Shown here: in pieces, positions 11,641-22,600 of the stretch
Numbering within the stretch: position 1 is the first letter of the stretch
Layout: every line of letters starts with the position of its first letter
From: Hippopus hippopus
Lineage: Eukaryota; Mollusca; Bivalvia; Cardiida; Cardiidae
Length of the DNA stretch: 64,000 nucleotides
Assembly (NCBI GenBank): GCA_946811185.2
Contig: OX328103.1
Coordinates: forward strand, 2,232,001 to 2,296,000
Reading direction: 5' to 3'
Notes under the pieces: model-generated
Told to the model about the DNA's origin: nothing
The model's database searches: none
The model's input: the letters and a program-made list of their open reading frames with translations, nothing else
Program-made: the position numbers and the translations under genes

Positions 11641-11779
11641 CACAACTTTTCATGATTTTTACTGTTGTATTTTATGAGTCCCCTCGCGCTTGCAAAAAAA
11701 TACAACATGATTTCATGAGTTTTAACTCTTTTCGACGTCATAGGAGATAAACAGGGGCTTTTGCCGGCGTCATAGATCA

Positions 11780-11826
11780 AGACCGGATTGCACAGAACGT
11801 GCAGTCTGATCTTGGATCTATAACGC
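11780..11826. repeat. TTAA-2-type palindrome
   Basis: AGATCAAGACCGGATTGCAC...GTGCAGTCTGATCTTGGATC, an isolated palindromic core. Confidence 0.6.
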
Positions 11827-11851
11827 CCGCTTGTTCAGTCAAAACCTAGCC

Positions 11852-12160
11852 GAGCTCCGGTAGCTCAGTCGGTAGCGCGCAAGACTTGAGAACAGGGGGT
11901 CGTGGGTTCGATCCCTTGCTCGGCCAATTTCTCTCGGAGGATTGATGATAGTCATTGCGACAGGATTCATTCCTCTCCCACTGCTGACCACTGTCTCGAC
12001 GATGGTTATGTGGGAAAGCAGCCACTGGGTTGGAATGAATATTGTGCGGAGTACTGGTAAAAGAGACTCCAGGAAAGCATGGATAGGTGCACTGGCCTCC
12101 GCGATATCACTGAAACAATTTTAAAAACGGCGTTAAACACCATACACTCAATCAATCATT
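11852..12160 (+). mobile_element. tRNA-derived SINE, full length
   Basis: Best SINE copy. The tRNA-like head has box A TAGCTCAGTCGGTAGCG and box B GGGTTCGATCC. The body has GTCATTGCGACAGGATTCAT, a GTCTCGACGATGGTTATGTG segment and GGAAAGCATGGATAGGTGCA. The tail is GGCGTTAAACACCATACACTC followed by AATCAATCA. It would be transcribed by RNA polymerase III. The tail resembles molluscan SINEs, but I cannot assign a named family. The head is not a functional tRNA gene. Confidence 0.85.
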
Positions 12161-12230
12161 AGTCAAGCCCTAAAAATTTAAATCCTTGTATTTTTAGTCT
12201 TTGAAAGAGGTCGAGTTTATAATAATTTAA

Positions 12231-12490
12231 CCATGCTCTGGTAAAAGGGGCCTTAATACATCTCTGTGATGCAGGATACCAAGCAAGTATTCACATCATT
12301 ATGAAGCCCCAAAACCCGTTTTGTTAAACAACCTACTGAATCATGAGGTAAACTGGTCCTTTGGCAAGTAGAAAAATTGACCAAGAGCAAAAAGTATCGG
12401 CCCAGGTCAGCCTGCGCGGACTGCGCAGGCTGACCTGGGTCGATATTTTTTGCAAATGCATTAAGCCCCCTTTTCATAAAGCATGCCTCA
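12231..12490. mobile_element. P1 MITE
   Basis: Near-complete P1 copy with an intact core palindrome at about 12400-12440 (CCCAGGTCAGCCTGCGCGGA and its complement). Confidence 0.85.
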
Positions 12491-12734
12491 ATTAAAAATG
12501 GCACTGAAAAAGTGAGTGAAACAGGAAGATAAGACTGCGCGCTCTGTTATCTAACAATCCCAAGAAGAAATTTAGTTCGATTTAAGGATAAGGTTAAAAA
12601 CTTATACAAGGCGAAACATTATGGCAAAATGACAAACTGCTCGTGGTCAGCCTTTTCTTCTTTTTTCATTTTTATATTTTTTTCAAAAGTGATGTGATAG
12701 AAGAAGTTTTTATTTGTTTCTACAGATTAGAAGA

Positions 12735-12737
12735 ACT

Positions 12738-12773
<36 letters not shown>

Positions 12774-13112
12774 AAGAGAAGGGGGGAAAGAGGGGAGGGA
12801 GGAAGGGAGAGAATGTGGTGTATGATGCAAGAAGATCAGAGAGAGACAGAGAAACAAAGAGACAGGCTGGCAGACAGACAGATAGACAGACATAGAGACA
12901 GACGGACAGACAGATAGACAGACAGATAAAGAAAGTGCAGTTATACTATACATAGCAAAACATTGTTTTAAAAGGAGCAAATGATGCTGATGAATGAATG
13001 AATGAATGAATGAATAAATGAACCAACTAACCAACCAACCAACATCAATCAATCAATCAATCAATCAATCAACCAATCAATCAAACAATCAATCAATCAG
13101 TTAGTTAATCAA
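12735..13112. repeat. simple-sequence tract
   Basis: Successive GA, GACA, GAAT and CAAT repeats. All ORFs across it (60-110 aa) are low-complexity artefacts. Confidence 0.9.
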
Positions 13113-13129
13113 TCAATTAGACTTGGTCA

Positions 13130-13345
13130 AACTCTTTTATCTGGGACTGATGATAGTTGGATTTTTTTTTCTTCCACCGCTGAATATCGTTTTGACGATG
13201 TTTATGTGGGTCAGCCGCCAGCGGCTTCAATAGAATCTGGTGCGAAGTCATGGTAAAGTAAAACTTTCAGATGGCATGAATATGAGCAACCGCGATGTAA
13301 TTGAATTAGTGTTGAAAACGGCGATAAAACACCAGTTAACTCAAA
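13130..13345 (+). mobile_element. tRNA-SINE fragment
   Basis: SINE body without the head: ACTGATGATAGT, GACGATGTTTATGTGGG, and tail GTTGAAAACGGCGATAAAACACC. Confidence 0.65.
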
Positions 13346-14284
13346 CAAATTTTGATACAAAATGCTAAGCCGCTGATTACCGTTTATGATAAAAGAAAAC
13401 GCACAAAGAAAGGTAACTACCATTATCTGTAATTGTATGAATGTATGAATATTGCGAATTCTGTTTTAAATTACTACATCGTCATTTTTTTTCAATATAA
13501 GTAGCGTAATTATTTTTTTTATGACTGGGAGCTGTACAAGCTTAAGTCAAATAAAATAATGTCTATGTCTTTTCTATGTCTATGAAATACGCCGATTTTT
13601 GCCATCGATATAGACTATTGGACTAAGGGAAGTAACTCTTGTCATACCATTGTCAAAGCGCCACAGACAGTTACTTGTCTTCCTTCGTATTTAATAAATG
13701 CCTCTGTCTCTTTCTCTCTCTAAGACTCTCACTCACTCTCTCGCACTCTTGTTCTCTCTCTCCAAAAAGCCCCTTTTCCCGGGGCGGTTAACACTCGGGA
13801 TTGTATGGTATAGGAATAACAGCATTAGGGATTGTGATCAACAATATACAGGATGATATTTGATTAAACGAGATTTAAAAAAAGTGTTACTTACCTGACT
13901 AAACATAGTTTCAGCATTCCTGGTTTTTGTCAACCTTTCTTTTTTCCACAATCTGTTTTCCAACTGAGCAGACTAATATTGGTGTAAACTTAGATCCATA
14001 CCAATATCCAACACAGAAATATTTTACTTCTCGCTGTAACTAATTATCACGTAAGCGACAGACACAGCGAAATGACAGTATCCTGAATGGTGTCTATTCC
14101 AATGTTTACGTAAAATATAAACTTCTTTCTTTTCACTTAGGTCTAAAAATGTTGGTTTTTTTTTTTACCCCGAACCTAACTTATGAATGAAACGTCACTA
14201 ATCAAGCACGGCAAACACGTTGTGCACGAGGCAGGAAAGTTTAGTCTACGGATCTCGTGTCATCTTGTGCCTTGCATTGTTTGT
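13346..14284. other. gene-free, nothing recognised
   Basis: Contains a CT-rich run at about 13695-13765. No gene or shared repeat was recognised. Confidence 0.45.
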
Positions 14285-14297
14285 TTGTATTGGGAGT

Positions 14298-14525
14298 TTA
14301 ACCGTTTACCGCACAGTGCCGACTTTTAACGACACTGGGAATGAGGCCTTTTGAAAACATTGAGCGAAAAGGAGAAAATGCTGGTAACCAGCATTTTCTT
14401 CTTTTCCCACAACGTTTTCTACCCATCAAAGAAAATTTGCACCATTTGAGCCAGATTGAAATTGTCGTCTGCAAATGCTTTCAATTTGGACAAAGCTAAA
14501 ATTTTGTCGTCTGGTAAAGGGTTAA
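14298..14525 (-). mobile_element. TTAA-1 MITE nested in SINE
   Basis: Complete minus-orientation copy with TTAA on both sides. Same SINE target site as the independent insertion at 1785. Confidence 0.9.
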
Positions 14526-14532
14526 CGCAGTT

Positions 14533-14746
14533 TTAACCGGTATCATGCTAAAAAGTGAATTGAAACTTTTAAAGCAAAAGAAAAAAAAAAAAACCTCCAA
14601 GTTTTGATATTTCAAAGGTAAATTATTGATGTATCCGTATCGGACAGTGCAGATCAAAGATCATAATGCACGTTCTGTGCAGTCTGATCTTGATCTACAC
14701 TGTCCGTAAAAGGTATTTGAATCGCGCTTAGCAGTCTAAGGGTTAA
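14533..14746 (-). mobile_element. TTAA-2 MITE, complete
   Basis: Bounded by TTAA. The reverse complement begins TTAACCCTTAGACTGCTAAG and contains the palindrome AGATCAAGATCAGACTGCAC with its partner. The inverted counterpart at 61809-62029 confirms the boundaries. Confidence 0.8.
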
Positions 14747-15059
14747 CAGCTTAGATCATATCACGGCGGTCAGGGCACTTACGCATGTGTTTCCTGGGTT
14801 TCTCACACCAGTACTGACACAGCTTTGTTTCCAAGTCACTAACTACTTTTCCAACTTGAATAAGAGGTGAGAGGCAAAAAATCAACGGAAAGAAAGTTTG
14901 CCTCAACCGCGTCCCGAATCGGCAACCACTAGGTCAGGAGTCAGATACGCTAACCGCTGAGCTATCCGGCTGGGCTTGTGCCTTGTAATAACAGCTGAAA
15001 GTAATGTGTTTACTATAGTGGTTGTTTAATCATTTCACATCATCAAAAATAGATTTCAT

Positions 15060-15470
15060 TCAATAAAATCTTATTATTTCGTGCTTTTCTGTAGTTTATC
15101 GAGAAATAATGGTGGATTATGGTTTGATATTTAATGGTTACGACCAGTGAAAAATGTCAGTTGTATATTTTCTAACTCTTCGCTTGAAGGAGGAAACAGT
15201 AGTTCTCGCGCACTACTTACCTAGATAAACATTGCGTGCGATTCAACCAGAATGACATATGACGTAATTTACGCGTGTTTACCCTACATTTCTCGCGCTT
15301 TACGTAATATTGTGATTGGAAGGGGGTACGCTACGGGGAATTACCAAAAACAACTCTACTAGATTTTGACGAAAGTCCCGACAAGAAAGGGGTTAGACGC
15401 ATGAAATATATAGATTTTTTTTCCGGTGAAAGATCGAAATTTATTTCATCTCATGAACATCATCGGTAAC
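15060..15470. mobile_element. foldback element FB, partial
   Basis: Second FB module in inverse order (ATCGAGAAATAATGG, ACGTAATATTGTGATTGG, GGTACGCTACGGGGAATTAC) and half of the palindrome (GTGAAAGATCGAAATTTATT). Confidence 0.65.
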
Positions 15471-15482
15471 ACCGAGAATTAA

Positions 15483-15681
15483 ACCTATACCAACAATCCA
15501 AAGTTTTAACAAAGTTTTAACGACCCTGAGAAAGTGCCTTTTCCAAACCATTTTTGGGAAAGGAGAATTCTCCTTTTTGAAAAATGCTTTCTACTCTCTC
15601 AGATTTGAGCCACATTTAATTTGTTGATTGCAACTGCTTTGAATTTAGATAGGTCTTAAATGTTATTCGATACAGAGTTAA
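15483..15681 (-). mobile_element. TTAA-1 MITE, degenerate
   Basis: Hairpin lost by deletion. Left TTTTAACGACCCTGAG and right ACAGAGTTAA remain. Confidence 0.6.
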
Positions 15682-15817
15682 GCTTTTGTGAGACTCAGAA
15701 TATATAGTTCAGTGGTAACGTGAGCGGTGAATTATTCAGACGTTTGAAGTTCGAACCTATGCTCGGCCTACATTCTACCTGGAACGTTTCGGGACCTTTT
15801 CAACAGAATTCATTCTT

Positions 15818-15850
<33 letters not shown>
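15818..15850. repeat. (GA)n microsatellite
   Basis: Uninterrupted GA run. ORFs through it are artefacts. The rest of 15682-15997 holds nothing I recognise. Confidence 0.9.
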
Positions 15851-15852
<2 letters not shown>

Positions 15853-15997
15853 CAAGTCCAATCCGGGAGTCTAGGGGAGGTAATCGGTATTTTACAACCA
15901 ACAACAAAAATTCCAGAGTTACCCCGCTTCCACCACGGACCATGGCATGCATCCACCGCACATCTTTTCTTCTTGTTGCACATGAAAATAAATTTGA

Positions 15998-16075
15998 GCC
16001 ATGCTCTGTGAAACGGTGGGTTATTGCATCTGCAAAAAGTATCGACCCAGGTCAGCCTGTGCAGTTCGCAGTCCA
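15998..16075 (+). mobile_element. P1 MITE, truncated
   Basis: Left end only (GAGCCATGCTCTGTGAAACG through AGGTCAGCCTGTGCAG). Confidence 0.75.
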
Positions 16076-16158
16076 ATACTCTTGAGGGTTGGTCAGAATA
16101 TTTGTCTTGATGATTTCTCGTCACATCAAGGTGTCACATCTAGTGTTAGTAAAGGACT

Positions 16159-16318
16159 TTAACTCTTTACCAAACGACAACATTTTGGACATGTCCAAAT
16201 TGAAAGCATTTTTCACAAATTAAAGGTGGCTCAAATGGCGAAAGTAGTCCTTGATAAGGTAGAAAACATAGTGGGAAAAGAAAGAAAATGCTAGTTACTC
16301 CATGTTTCCAATAAGCCA
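16159..16318 (+). mobile_element. TTAA-1 MITE, 3' truncated
   Basis: TTAACTCTTTACCAAACGAC start, ending within the hairpin. Confidence 0.8.
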
Positions 16319-16585
16319 ATTATATCAAACTTACATAAAAAGAATAGTAGAATATCATCGTTTATAAATGTCTTAAAGTCTCTGATATTCAACGTGACAA
16401 TGTTTATATTATGATTTGGGCCACGGCCGACTTGCTAAAACATATCTGATGTGCAACTTCCTTTAGAATTTAATTAATGATACTATCTGGACCAGATGCA
16501 TTCTTAAACCATCTAAGGAGTTACCATATATCCGGTTAGTATCATCACGAAAATTATCAGATGAATATTCAGTGGTTGATTGCTT

Positions 16586-16727
16586 GACAAATTAAAAAAG
16601 GGTAGAAAACATTGTGGGAAAAGAAGAAAATGCTGGGTTACCAGCATTTTCTCCTTTTCCAACAATGTTTTCAAAAGCCGCCTTCCTCAGGGTCGTTAAA
16701 AGGCGTGATTGTTTGGTAAAGGCTTAA
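16586..16727 (+). mobile_element. TTAA-1 MITE, 5' truncated
   Basis: Hairpin and right end (GTTTGGTAAAGGCTTAA). It may be the missing half of the copy at 16159, separated by about 270 bp. Confidence 0.8.
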
Positions 16728-17156
16728 ATACCTGCGTCGTCAACAGCTAATAACGCAGTTCAGTTAGTTCGTACTTATATTTACAACAAAGTCTCAAAAT
16801 ACCAGAATAAACAATACCAATTCCGCGGTGACAAAGAAGAGCTTGTGGCTGCATCCTTATTTGTGCCCTTACGGCCAGATTTAGGATCTTAAGGCAACTT
16901 GTTTCCAAACTGGGTATCAGAATGTTTTCAGAACAGTCTATTCTCATGACGAAGACTCGTCTTAACAATACCTTCAAGAATGGAGGGATGTTATCCCCTA
17001 AATTGTCCACAAATAGGAAAACAATGTTTTCCTTCGTGATCTGCATTCTGCAGTTGTATTTGATACCAGTAATCGTCACAAAACGCCCTTGTTACAAGAC
17101 AGATGTATACACAACAAATTTTGTACACCTTTCCATTTCTGTAGACTTTGAAACAC
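16728..17156. other. gene-free, nothing recognised
   Basis: Overlapping ORFs of 60-110 aa on both strands lack any domain or splice-site support. Confidence 0.35.
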
Positions 17157-17700
17157 CAGGGTGGCGCAGACACGAGTGAAAATATTACCGATGATGTTCA
17201 CTGGATGAAATAAATTTCGATTTTTCACAAAAAAACTATTTATTTCATGCTTCTGACTCTTTTTTGGGGGGCTTACATCAAAATCCAGTACATTTCTTTC
17301 CGGTAATTCCCCGTGGCGTACCTCCTCCGCATATCAACGCATCACAACACTACGTTAAGCGCGAGAAATGTAGGGTAAATTACGTCATTTTTCCATCTGG
17401 TTGAATGACAAGCGTATTTTACCTAGGTAACTAGTGCGCGGAAACTACTGTTTCCGCCTTCAATTGAAGAGTTAGAAAATAAAATCGGTATTTTTCACCG
17501 GTGGTAACCATGAAATATCAATCTTCTACCGTTATTTCTCGATAAACCACCGGAGGGCATGAAATAAATTTTTTTATTAAACTCTTCAAGAAAAAATGTT
17601 ACTAAGCTCGCCAAAGGCTTGCTTAATAACATTTTCCCTAGACACGTTTAATAATTTTTCTTTCTCAAACGCCAACTCATGTCACATCCTATATATCTTC
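17157..17700. mobile_element. foldback element FB, partial, plus module
   Basis: Half palindrome (AATATTACCGATGATGTTCA) with the downstream FB module, then the GTTACTAAGCTCGCC module shared with 5870-6660. Confidence 0.65.
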
Positions 17701-17759
17701 ATCGATATGTTGATATGCAGGACTGCTGATAAGGCATGGTCGTGAAAGTTGGCTGTGGT

Positions 17760-18330
17760 GAAGACTTGAGACCAGGGATCACTAGTTCTAATTCCGAGCT
17801 CGGCCAATTTCTTTGATGAAAGTCATTGCGACAGGATCTCTTATCGCTGATCATTGTCTCGACGATGGTTATGTCGGAAAGTAGCATGTGGCTTTGGAGA
17901 ATATAGTGCAAAGCACTGATAAAAAAAACTCTAGGAAAGCATGGATGGGAGCACTGGAAAAATGTTTAAAACGGTGCTATGTTAGAACCACTTTTGTAGT
18001 TACATGGGTTTTTGTAATAAGATTTTCAACTTCTCTACATTCCTCCATTATTAAGCCATATACAAAGAGGCGTTTTTTTTGTTATAAATGCCTTTCTCCG
18101 TTCCAACCACTTTTGTAATAAACGGCCTTTTGCAACAAGATTTTCAAATGCATTTTTTTCCACATTTCATGATGTTTCTGTAAAGTTTTGGGTTTAAATC
18201 ACCCATATATATCTGTTTTAAAGTATATTGGTGAATATTGAAGGAATATAGCAAAGTTGAAATATTACAAAAAGCCGTTTTATTACAAAAGTGGTTCTAA
18301 CAGTGCTACACACTATACAAAACAAAATGA
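17760..18330 (+). mobile_element. tRNA-SINE split by 323-bp element
   Basis: SINE body (AAGACTTGAGACCAGGG, GTCATTGCGACAGGATC, GTCTCGACGATGGTTATG). Its tail is interrupted at 17980 by an inverted-repeat element and resumes at 18303 (GTGCTACACACTATAC). Confidence 0.75.
17980..18302. mobile_element. 323-bp TIR element with 6-bp duplication
   Basis: Terminal inverted repeats TGTTAGAACCACTTTTGTA / complement, with the target duplication GTGCTA at 17974-17979 and 18303-18308. Internal copies of the CCACTTTTGTAATAA motif occur. It is non-coding; no second copy is seen in this window. Confidence 0.85.
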
Positions 18331-18389
18331 GTCCGTCGAATTTTTTCTGCATCAGCCCCACAATGTATAAGTTAATTAGTTATGAAAAT

Positions 18390-18925
18390 ATTGTTCAGTA
18401 CAGAAGAAAACTATGTTGAAATAAGAGGGAAGAAAATAAAACTGAAAACCTTGATTAATTTCATGCTTTCCGGTAGGATATCGAGAAATAGCGGTGAAAA
18501 TATTTTTCGATATTCCACGGGTACGACCAGTGAAAATACCGATTTTTATATTCTAGTTACCTAGGTAAAATGCGCGTGACTCACAACCAGATGGAAATAT
18601 GACGTCATTTTCCTTACATTTCTCGCGCTTGACGTAATATTGTAATGCGTTGCTATGCGGAGGGGGTACGCCACGGGGAATAACTGAAAAGACTGTACTG
18701 GTTTTTCAAAAAGTTCCTCCCAGAAAGGGTTAAAAGCATGAAATAAATAGAATATTTGTTTTTTTCGGTGAAAGATCGAAATTTATTTCATCTCGTGAAC
18801 ACCATCGGTAATATTTTCACTCGTGGCTGCGCCACTCGTAAAAATATTACCGATGATGTTCACGAGATGAAATAAATTTCGATCTTTCACCGAAAAAAAC
18901 AAATATCCTCTATTTACTACATCCA
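18390..18925. mobile_element. foldback element FB, most complete copy
   Basis: FB module (18460-18735) followed by a ~180-bp palindrome (18740-18922) centred on CTCGTGGCTGCGCCACTCG. Arms match almost base for base. Confidence 0.8.
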
Positions 18926-18960
18926 AAATATACTGGTGTAGACTCCACATATAAATAAAT

Positions 18961-19175
18961 TAGCCAACCTTTAGCAAAAAGGGGTTTAATGCAGCCCCAT
19001 GATGCATGATCCAAAGCCACTCATCACATGGTTATGGATGCATGACATTCATTTATTTTAACAATCGACTGAATCAGAAGGTAGAGGGATCCTTGGACAA
19101 TACATGCAGAAAATTTACTAAGTATCGATCCTTTTTGCAGTTGCATAAAGCCCCTTTTTCACAGACCATGCCTCA
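18961..19175. mobile_element. P1 MITE
   Basis: Diverged copy with AAAAAGGGGTTTAATGC and a CACAGACCATGCCTCAA end. Confidence 0.65.
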
Positions 19176-19237
19176 AATGTTTTATAGATATATAAATTAA
19201 TGGAAAATACCTAGAATTACAAGAATTTACAGATACC

Positions 19238-19505
19238 TATTAGAACTTTTTTGCCAGAAGACGACACTTTAGAGCAGTCCAAATTGAAATTATGTGCAGA
19301 AGACAGACTAAATGTGGCTCAAATGGTAGAATTTGTATTAGAAAGGGTAGAAAACAATGTTGAAATGTCTCTGAAAGGCTAGAAAACATCGTGGGAAAAG
19401 GAGAAAATGCTGGGCACCAGCATTTTCTCCTTTTCCCATAATGTTTTCAAAATCCCTTTTCCTCGGTGTCGTCAAAACACTTGACTGTTTGGTAAACGAT
19501 CTTAA
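19238..19505 (+). mobile_element. TTAA-1 MITE with internal duplication
   Basis: Carries two consecutive versions of the GGTAGAAAACA arm before an intact hairpin. Located downstream of the kelch-like gene stop codon. Confidence 0.7.
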
Positions 19506-19678
19506 TAAATGAGGTACCATGGAATGTATTCCTGCAAACAAAATGCCATTTCAGAGAAAAAAAAACATAGCAACGACTGCCATCAACAACACTTCATCTA
19601 TACAAATTGCGCTTTACTTATCTGATATGTTATTTGAAAAAAAACAAAAACTCATGCACATTTTTTCAAAGTATACCT

Positions 19679-22600
19679 CTAGACGGCCCCAATACTGTTA
19701 CTTAGGGAGTCTGTTCCAATTACAGTTTTCACACAGCCAAAGCACCACCTAGCGGCTGGCATCTCCAATGATTTTGTAACTTTCATGTTATGTGGATCTA
19801 CCACAATAATATCTCTAAGGATTACGTTATCTGGGGTTTTCCCACCAGCTAATAATAGATTACCACAATGCTGCACAGCCTCGAAGTGGTGTTGATTGAA
19901 ACCATGGATACGACCTCTGACCTTTCCTAAAACCTCGTCGGCGTCAGATGGCGCTGTAAACACGACTGTTTTTGGTGACGTAGGACAAGGAATGACGCTG
20001 TTTTCTGCCAAATTTGACGGCAAGTCGCCGCAATCTTCGTCCGTGTCAGACGAGAAGGATAATTCTGACAAAGATTGAATCCTAATCCTAGAGGACGAAT
20101 GGTCAAAGGTCAGCACGCGACCGTCCGGAAGTACAATATACACCTCGTCGTCGACAATCACTGTTCTAGTCAGCCGACAGGAAAACGGTAATCCCCCGAT
20201 AATAGTGGACACTTCGAGCCGTGTATCAAAACACTGGACCTTGTCCGAGTCGCGGTCATTCTCTGTGATTCCTCCATACAAAAATATATTTTCTCCCACA
20301 GATACAGCCGACATGGATCGTATCCCTAGTAACAACTCGCCAACAAGTCTCCATTTACGTGTCTTTGTATTGAACTGTTCTATATTTGTCATTGCTGGAG
20401 CTGTCCCGTCACGTCCGCCAAGTACGTAGACCGATGACGTCATAGCTACCATCACGTGACCGCATCTTCCATTCGCCATTAAGTCGCAGGTTTTCCATTT
20501 ATTTTTGGCAGCTTTGAAGACAGCCATTCCTTGTAACTTTAACCACCCACCCGATACATAAATATCTGACCCGTGTGAACACACGGCGAACTCATAACCG
20601 GGATCATACGGTAAGGAAGGTAGATAGAACCATTGTTCTTGTTGAAAACTGTAACATATAACTTCCTTTGTTGTCTGAAATCGAGGAACTGTTTTCAGTA
20701 ACCCTCCAATCACAACTAAACAATCATTTAGTTTACTCTGATTACGCTGTAGGAATACATTGGACGAGTAAGCAGTTCTCTTTGACGGACATATATGCCA
20801 TTTAAATGCATCTTTTAAATGCATGCTTATATCCGTGTCAAAGTCGTCCTTGACAACATTTATTAAGTTCATGAGATAGTCAGGAGAAACAAGAGCAAGC
20901 CTGAGATTCGAGAATATATCCCGGAAATGACGTTTGCGAGTGACGTCATATTTAGCCCAACTGATCACTGCATCGCAGACGCTTTCTTCATCTGGAGCAC
21001 ACAACTTGTTGCTTTTGACGATACATAAAAGTTCGTCTGCTTCCATCTTCTGAAATTCGTCTGAGGCTGATATGCATGGAAAATTTTTTAAGATAACTGT
21101 GTGAGATTTCCCCTCTAGTTTTTGGCAGCTGTAAGAGCGAGCAAGCCGCCATATTCCTACGCAGTTTTGTTTAGTGACCTCATTCAACAGGAACTCTTCA
21201 CAACGATCTTGTAGACATGATATCTGTAGCATGGAAGATGCTTTGAATATCTGTTCTGCATTCAGAGTGTTTAGAACGTCGTCTCCTTGAATACAAGAAA
21301 GATGAAGGGATCCCTTTACATTTTACCAAACGACAAAATTTTGGACTGGACCAAATCAAAAGCATTGCAGACGAAAAATTAAAAATAGTTCCTGTCTTTG
21401 ACAGGGAAGAAAACATTGAGGAGAAAATAAGAAAATGCTGATGACAAGTAATTTCTCCTTTTTTCAAAATATGTTTAAAAGCCGGGGTAGTCAAAAGTCG
21501 GGATTGTGCCATATTTTCAGAATGTGAGGACGAGGCTTTTGAAAACAGTAAGGGGAATGGAGGAAATGTAGATAACCAGCATTACCTCCATTTCCCTACA
21601 ATTTTTTCTACCCTTTAAAATGGTTATCCTTATATTTAAACCATACTTTATTTGTCTTCTGTAAATGTTTTCAATTTTGACCAATCTAATTTTTTTCCGT
21701 AGGTAAAGAGTTGAGTGAAACCTATCGTTTAGATGATAATGGTCCATACTCTATTTGAGCCATGGTCTATGCAAAGGGGGTTTCATGTATCTGCACAAAA
21801 GTGTCGACTCAGGTGAGCCTGCGCAGTCCGCGCAGACTCACCTGGGTCGAAACTTTTTGCTACTGGTCAATTTTCGGTCAAAAGACCAGTCTACCTCATG
21901 ATAAAGTCGGTTGTTAGACAAAATAGATTTAATGGATCCCCAATCATAGATTTAATGGATCCCCAATCATAGATTTAATGGATTCCCAATCATAGATTTA
22001 ATGGATCCCCAATCATAGATTTAATGGATCCCCAATCATAGATTTAATGGATCCCCAATCATAATATGACTTGCTTGGAGATGCATTAAACCCCCTTTTG
22101 CCAGGTCATGGCTTATTTATATAGAAGAACAAAGGTCATTAAAAAAATGTGATATTTTACCAAACAATACCGAATTTTAACAAACTTAAGAGAGACGGCT
22201 GTATGAAAACACTGTGGTAAAAAAATGATGATTTTTAAACGAGCATTTTCTCCGTTCCCAACAAGGTTTTCCCCACTCTCATCAAAGACAAACCCTAGCA
22301 TTTAAGCTGCAATAAATTTTCAACTGCACTTTCAAATTGGACAAGTCCAAAGTTGTTGTGTCTAGTATGGACTTACACCACTACGCTTTCACAATATTTC
22401 TGAGCCTTTGGTCGAAAGTTTACTATTGACTTACATGCCTTGACTCAAGTCCGATCACTTTTTTTCATTTCATATATTCAGACGTTACTTTGTCAAAAGT
22501 AATGCTTATAATTAAGAAACCGATTATCAGTTCATTGCTATAGATATGTAAAATCGTGAAAAGAGACCGCCGTTAGAGTGATTAAAATTTTATTACCGCC

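Larger units (their letters stand above)
14285..14976 (-). mobile_element. tRNA-SINE split by two MITEs
   Basis: Minus-strand SINE (head near 14930-14976; ATATCACGGCGGTCAGGGCAC body). A TTAA-1 copy at 14298-14525 sits in the tail TTAA (GAGTTTAA...TTAACGCAG), and a TTAA-2 copy at 14533-14746 sits only seven bases further on at TTTTAAC. Confidence 0.8.

Noticed and set aside
11852..11926. tRNA-like sequence with good A and B boxes (also at 52432)
   Set aside because: It is the 5' head of a SINE that continues into the conserved body and tail; acceptor stem pairing and a discrete 3' end are lacking, so it is not called as a tRNA gene.
12714..13052. Arg/Glu-rich and Ser/Leu-rich ORFs
   Set aside because: Simple-sequence artefacts on both strands.
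16747..17179. Overlapping 85-110-aa ORFs on both strands
   Set aside because: No domain, no splice context, and no codon-bias signal I can judge by eye.
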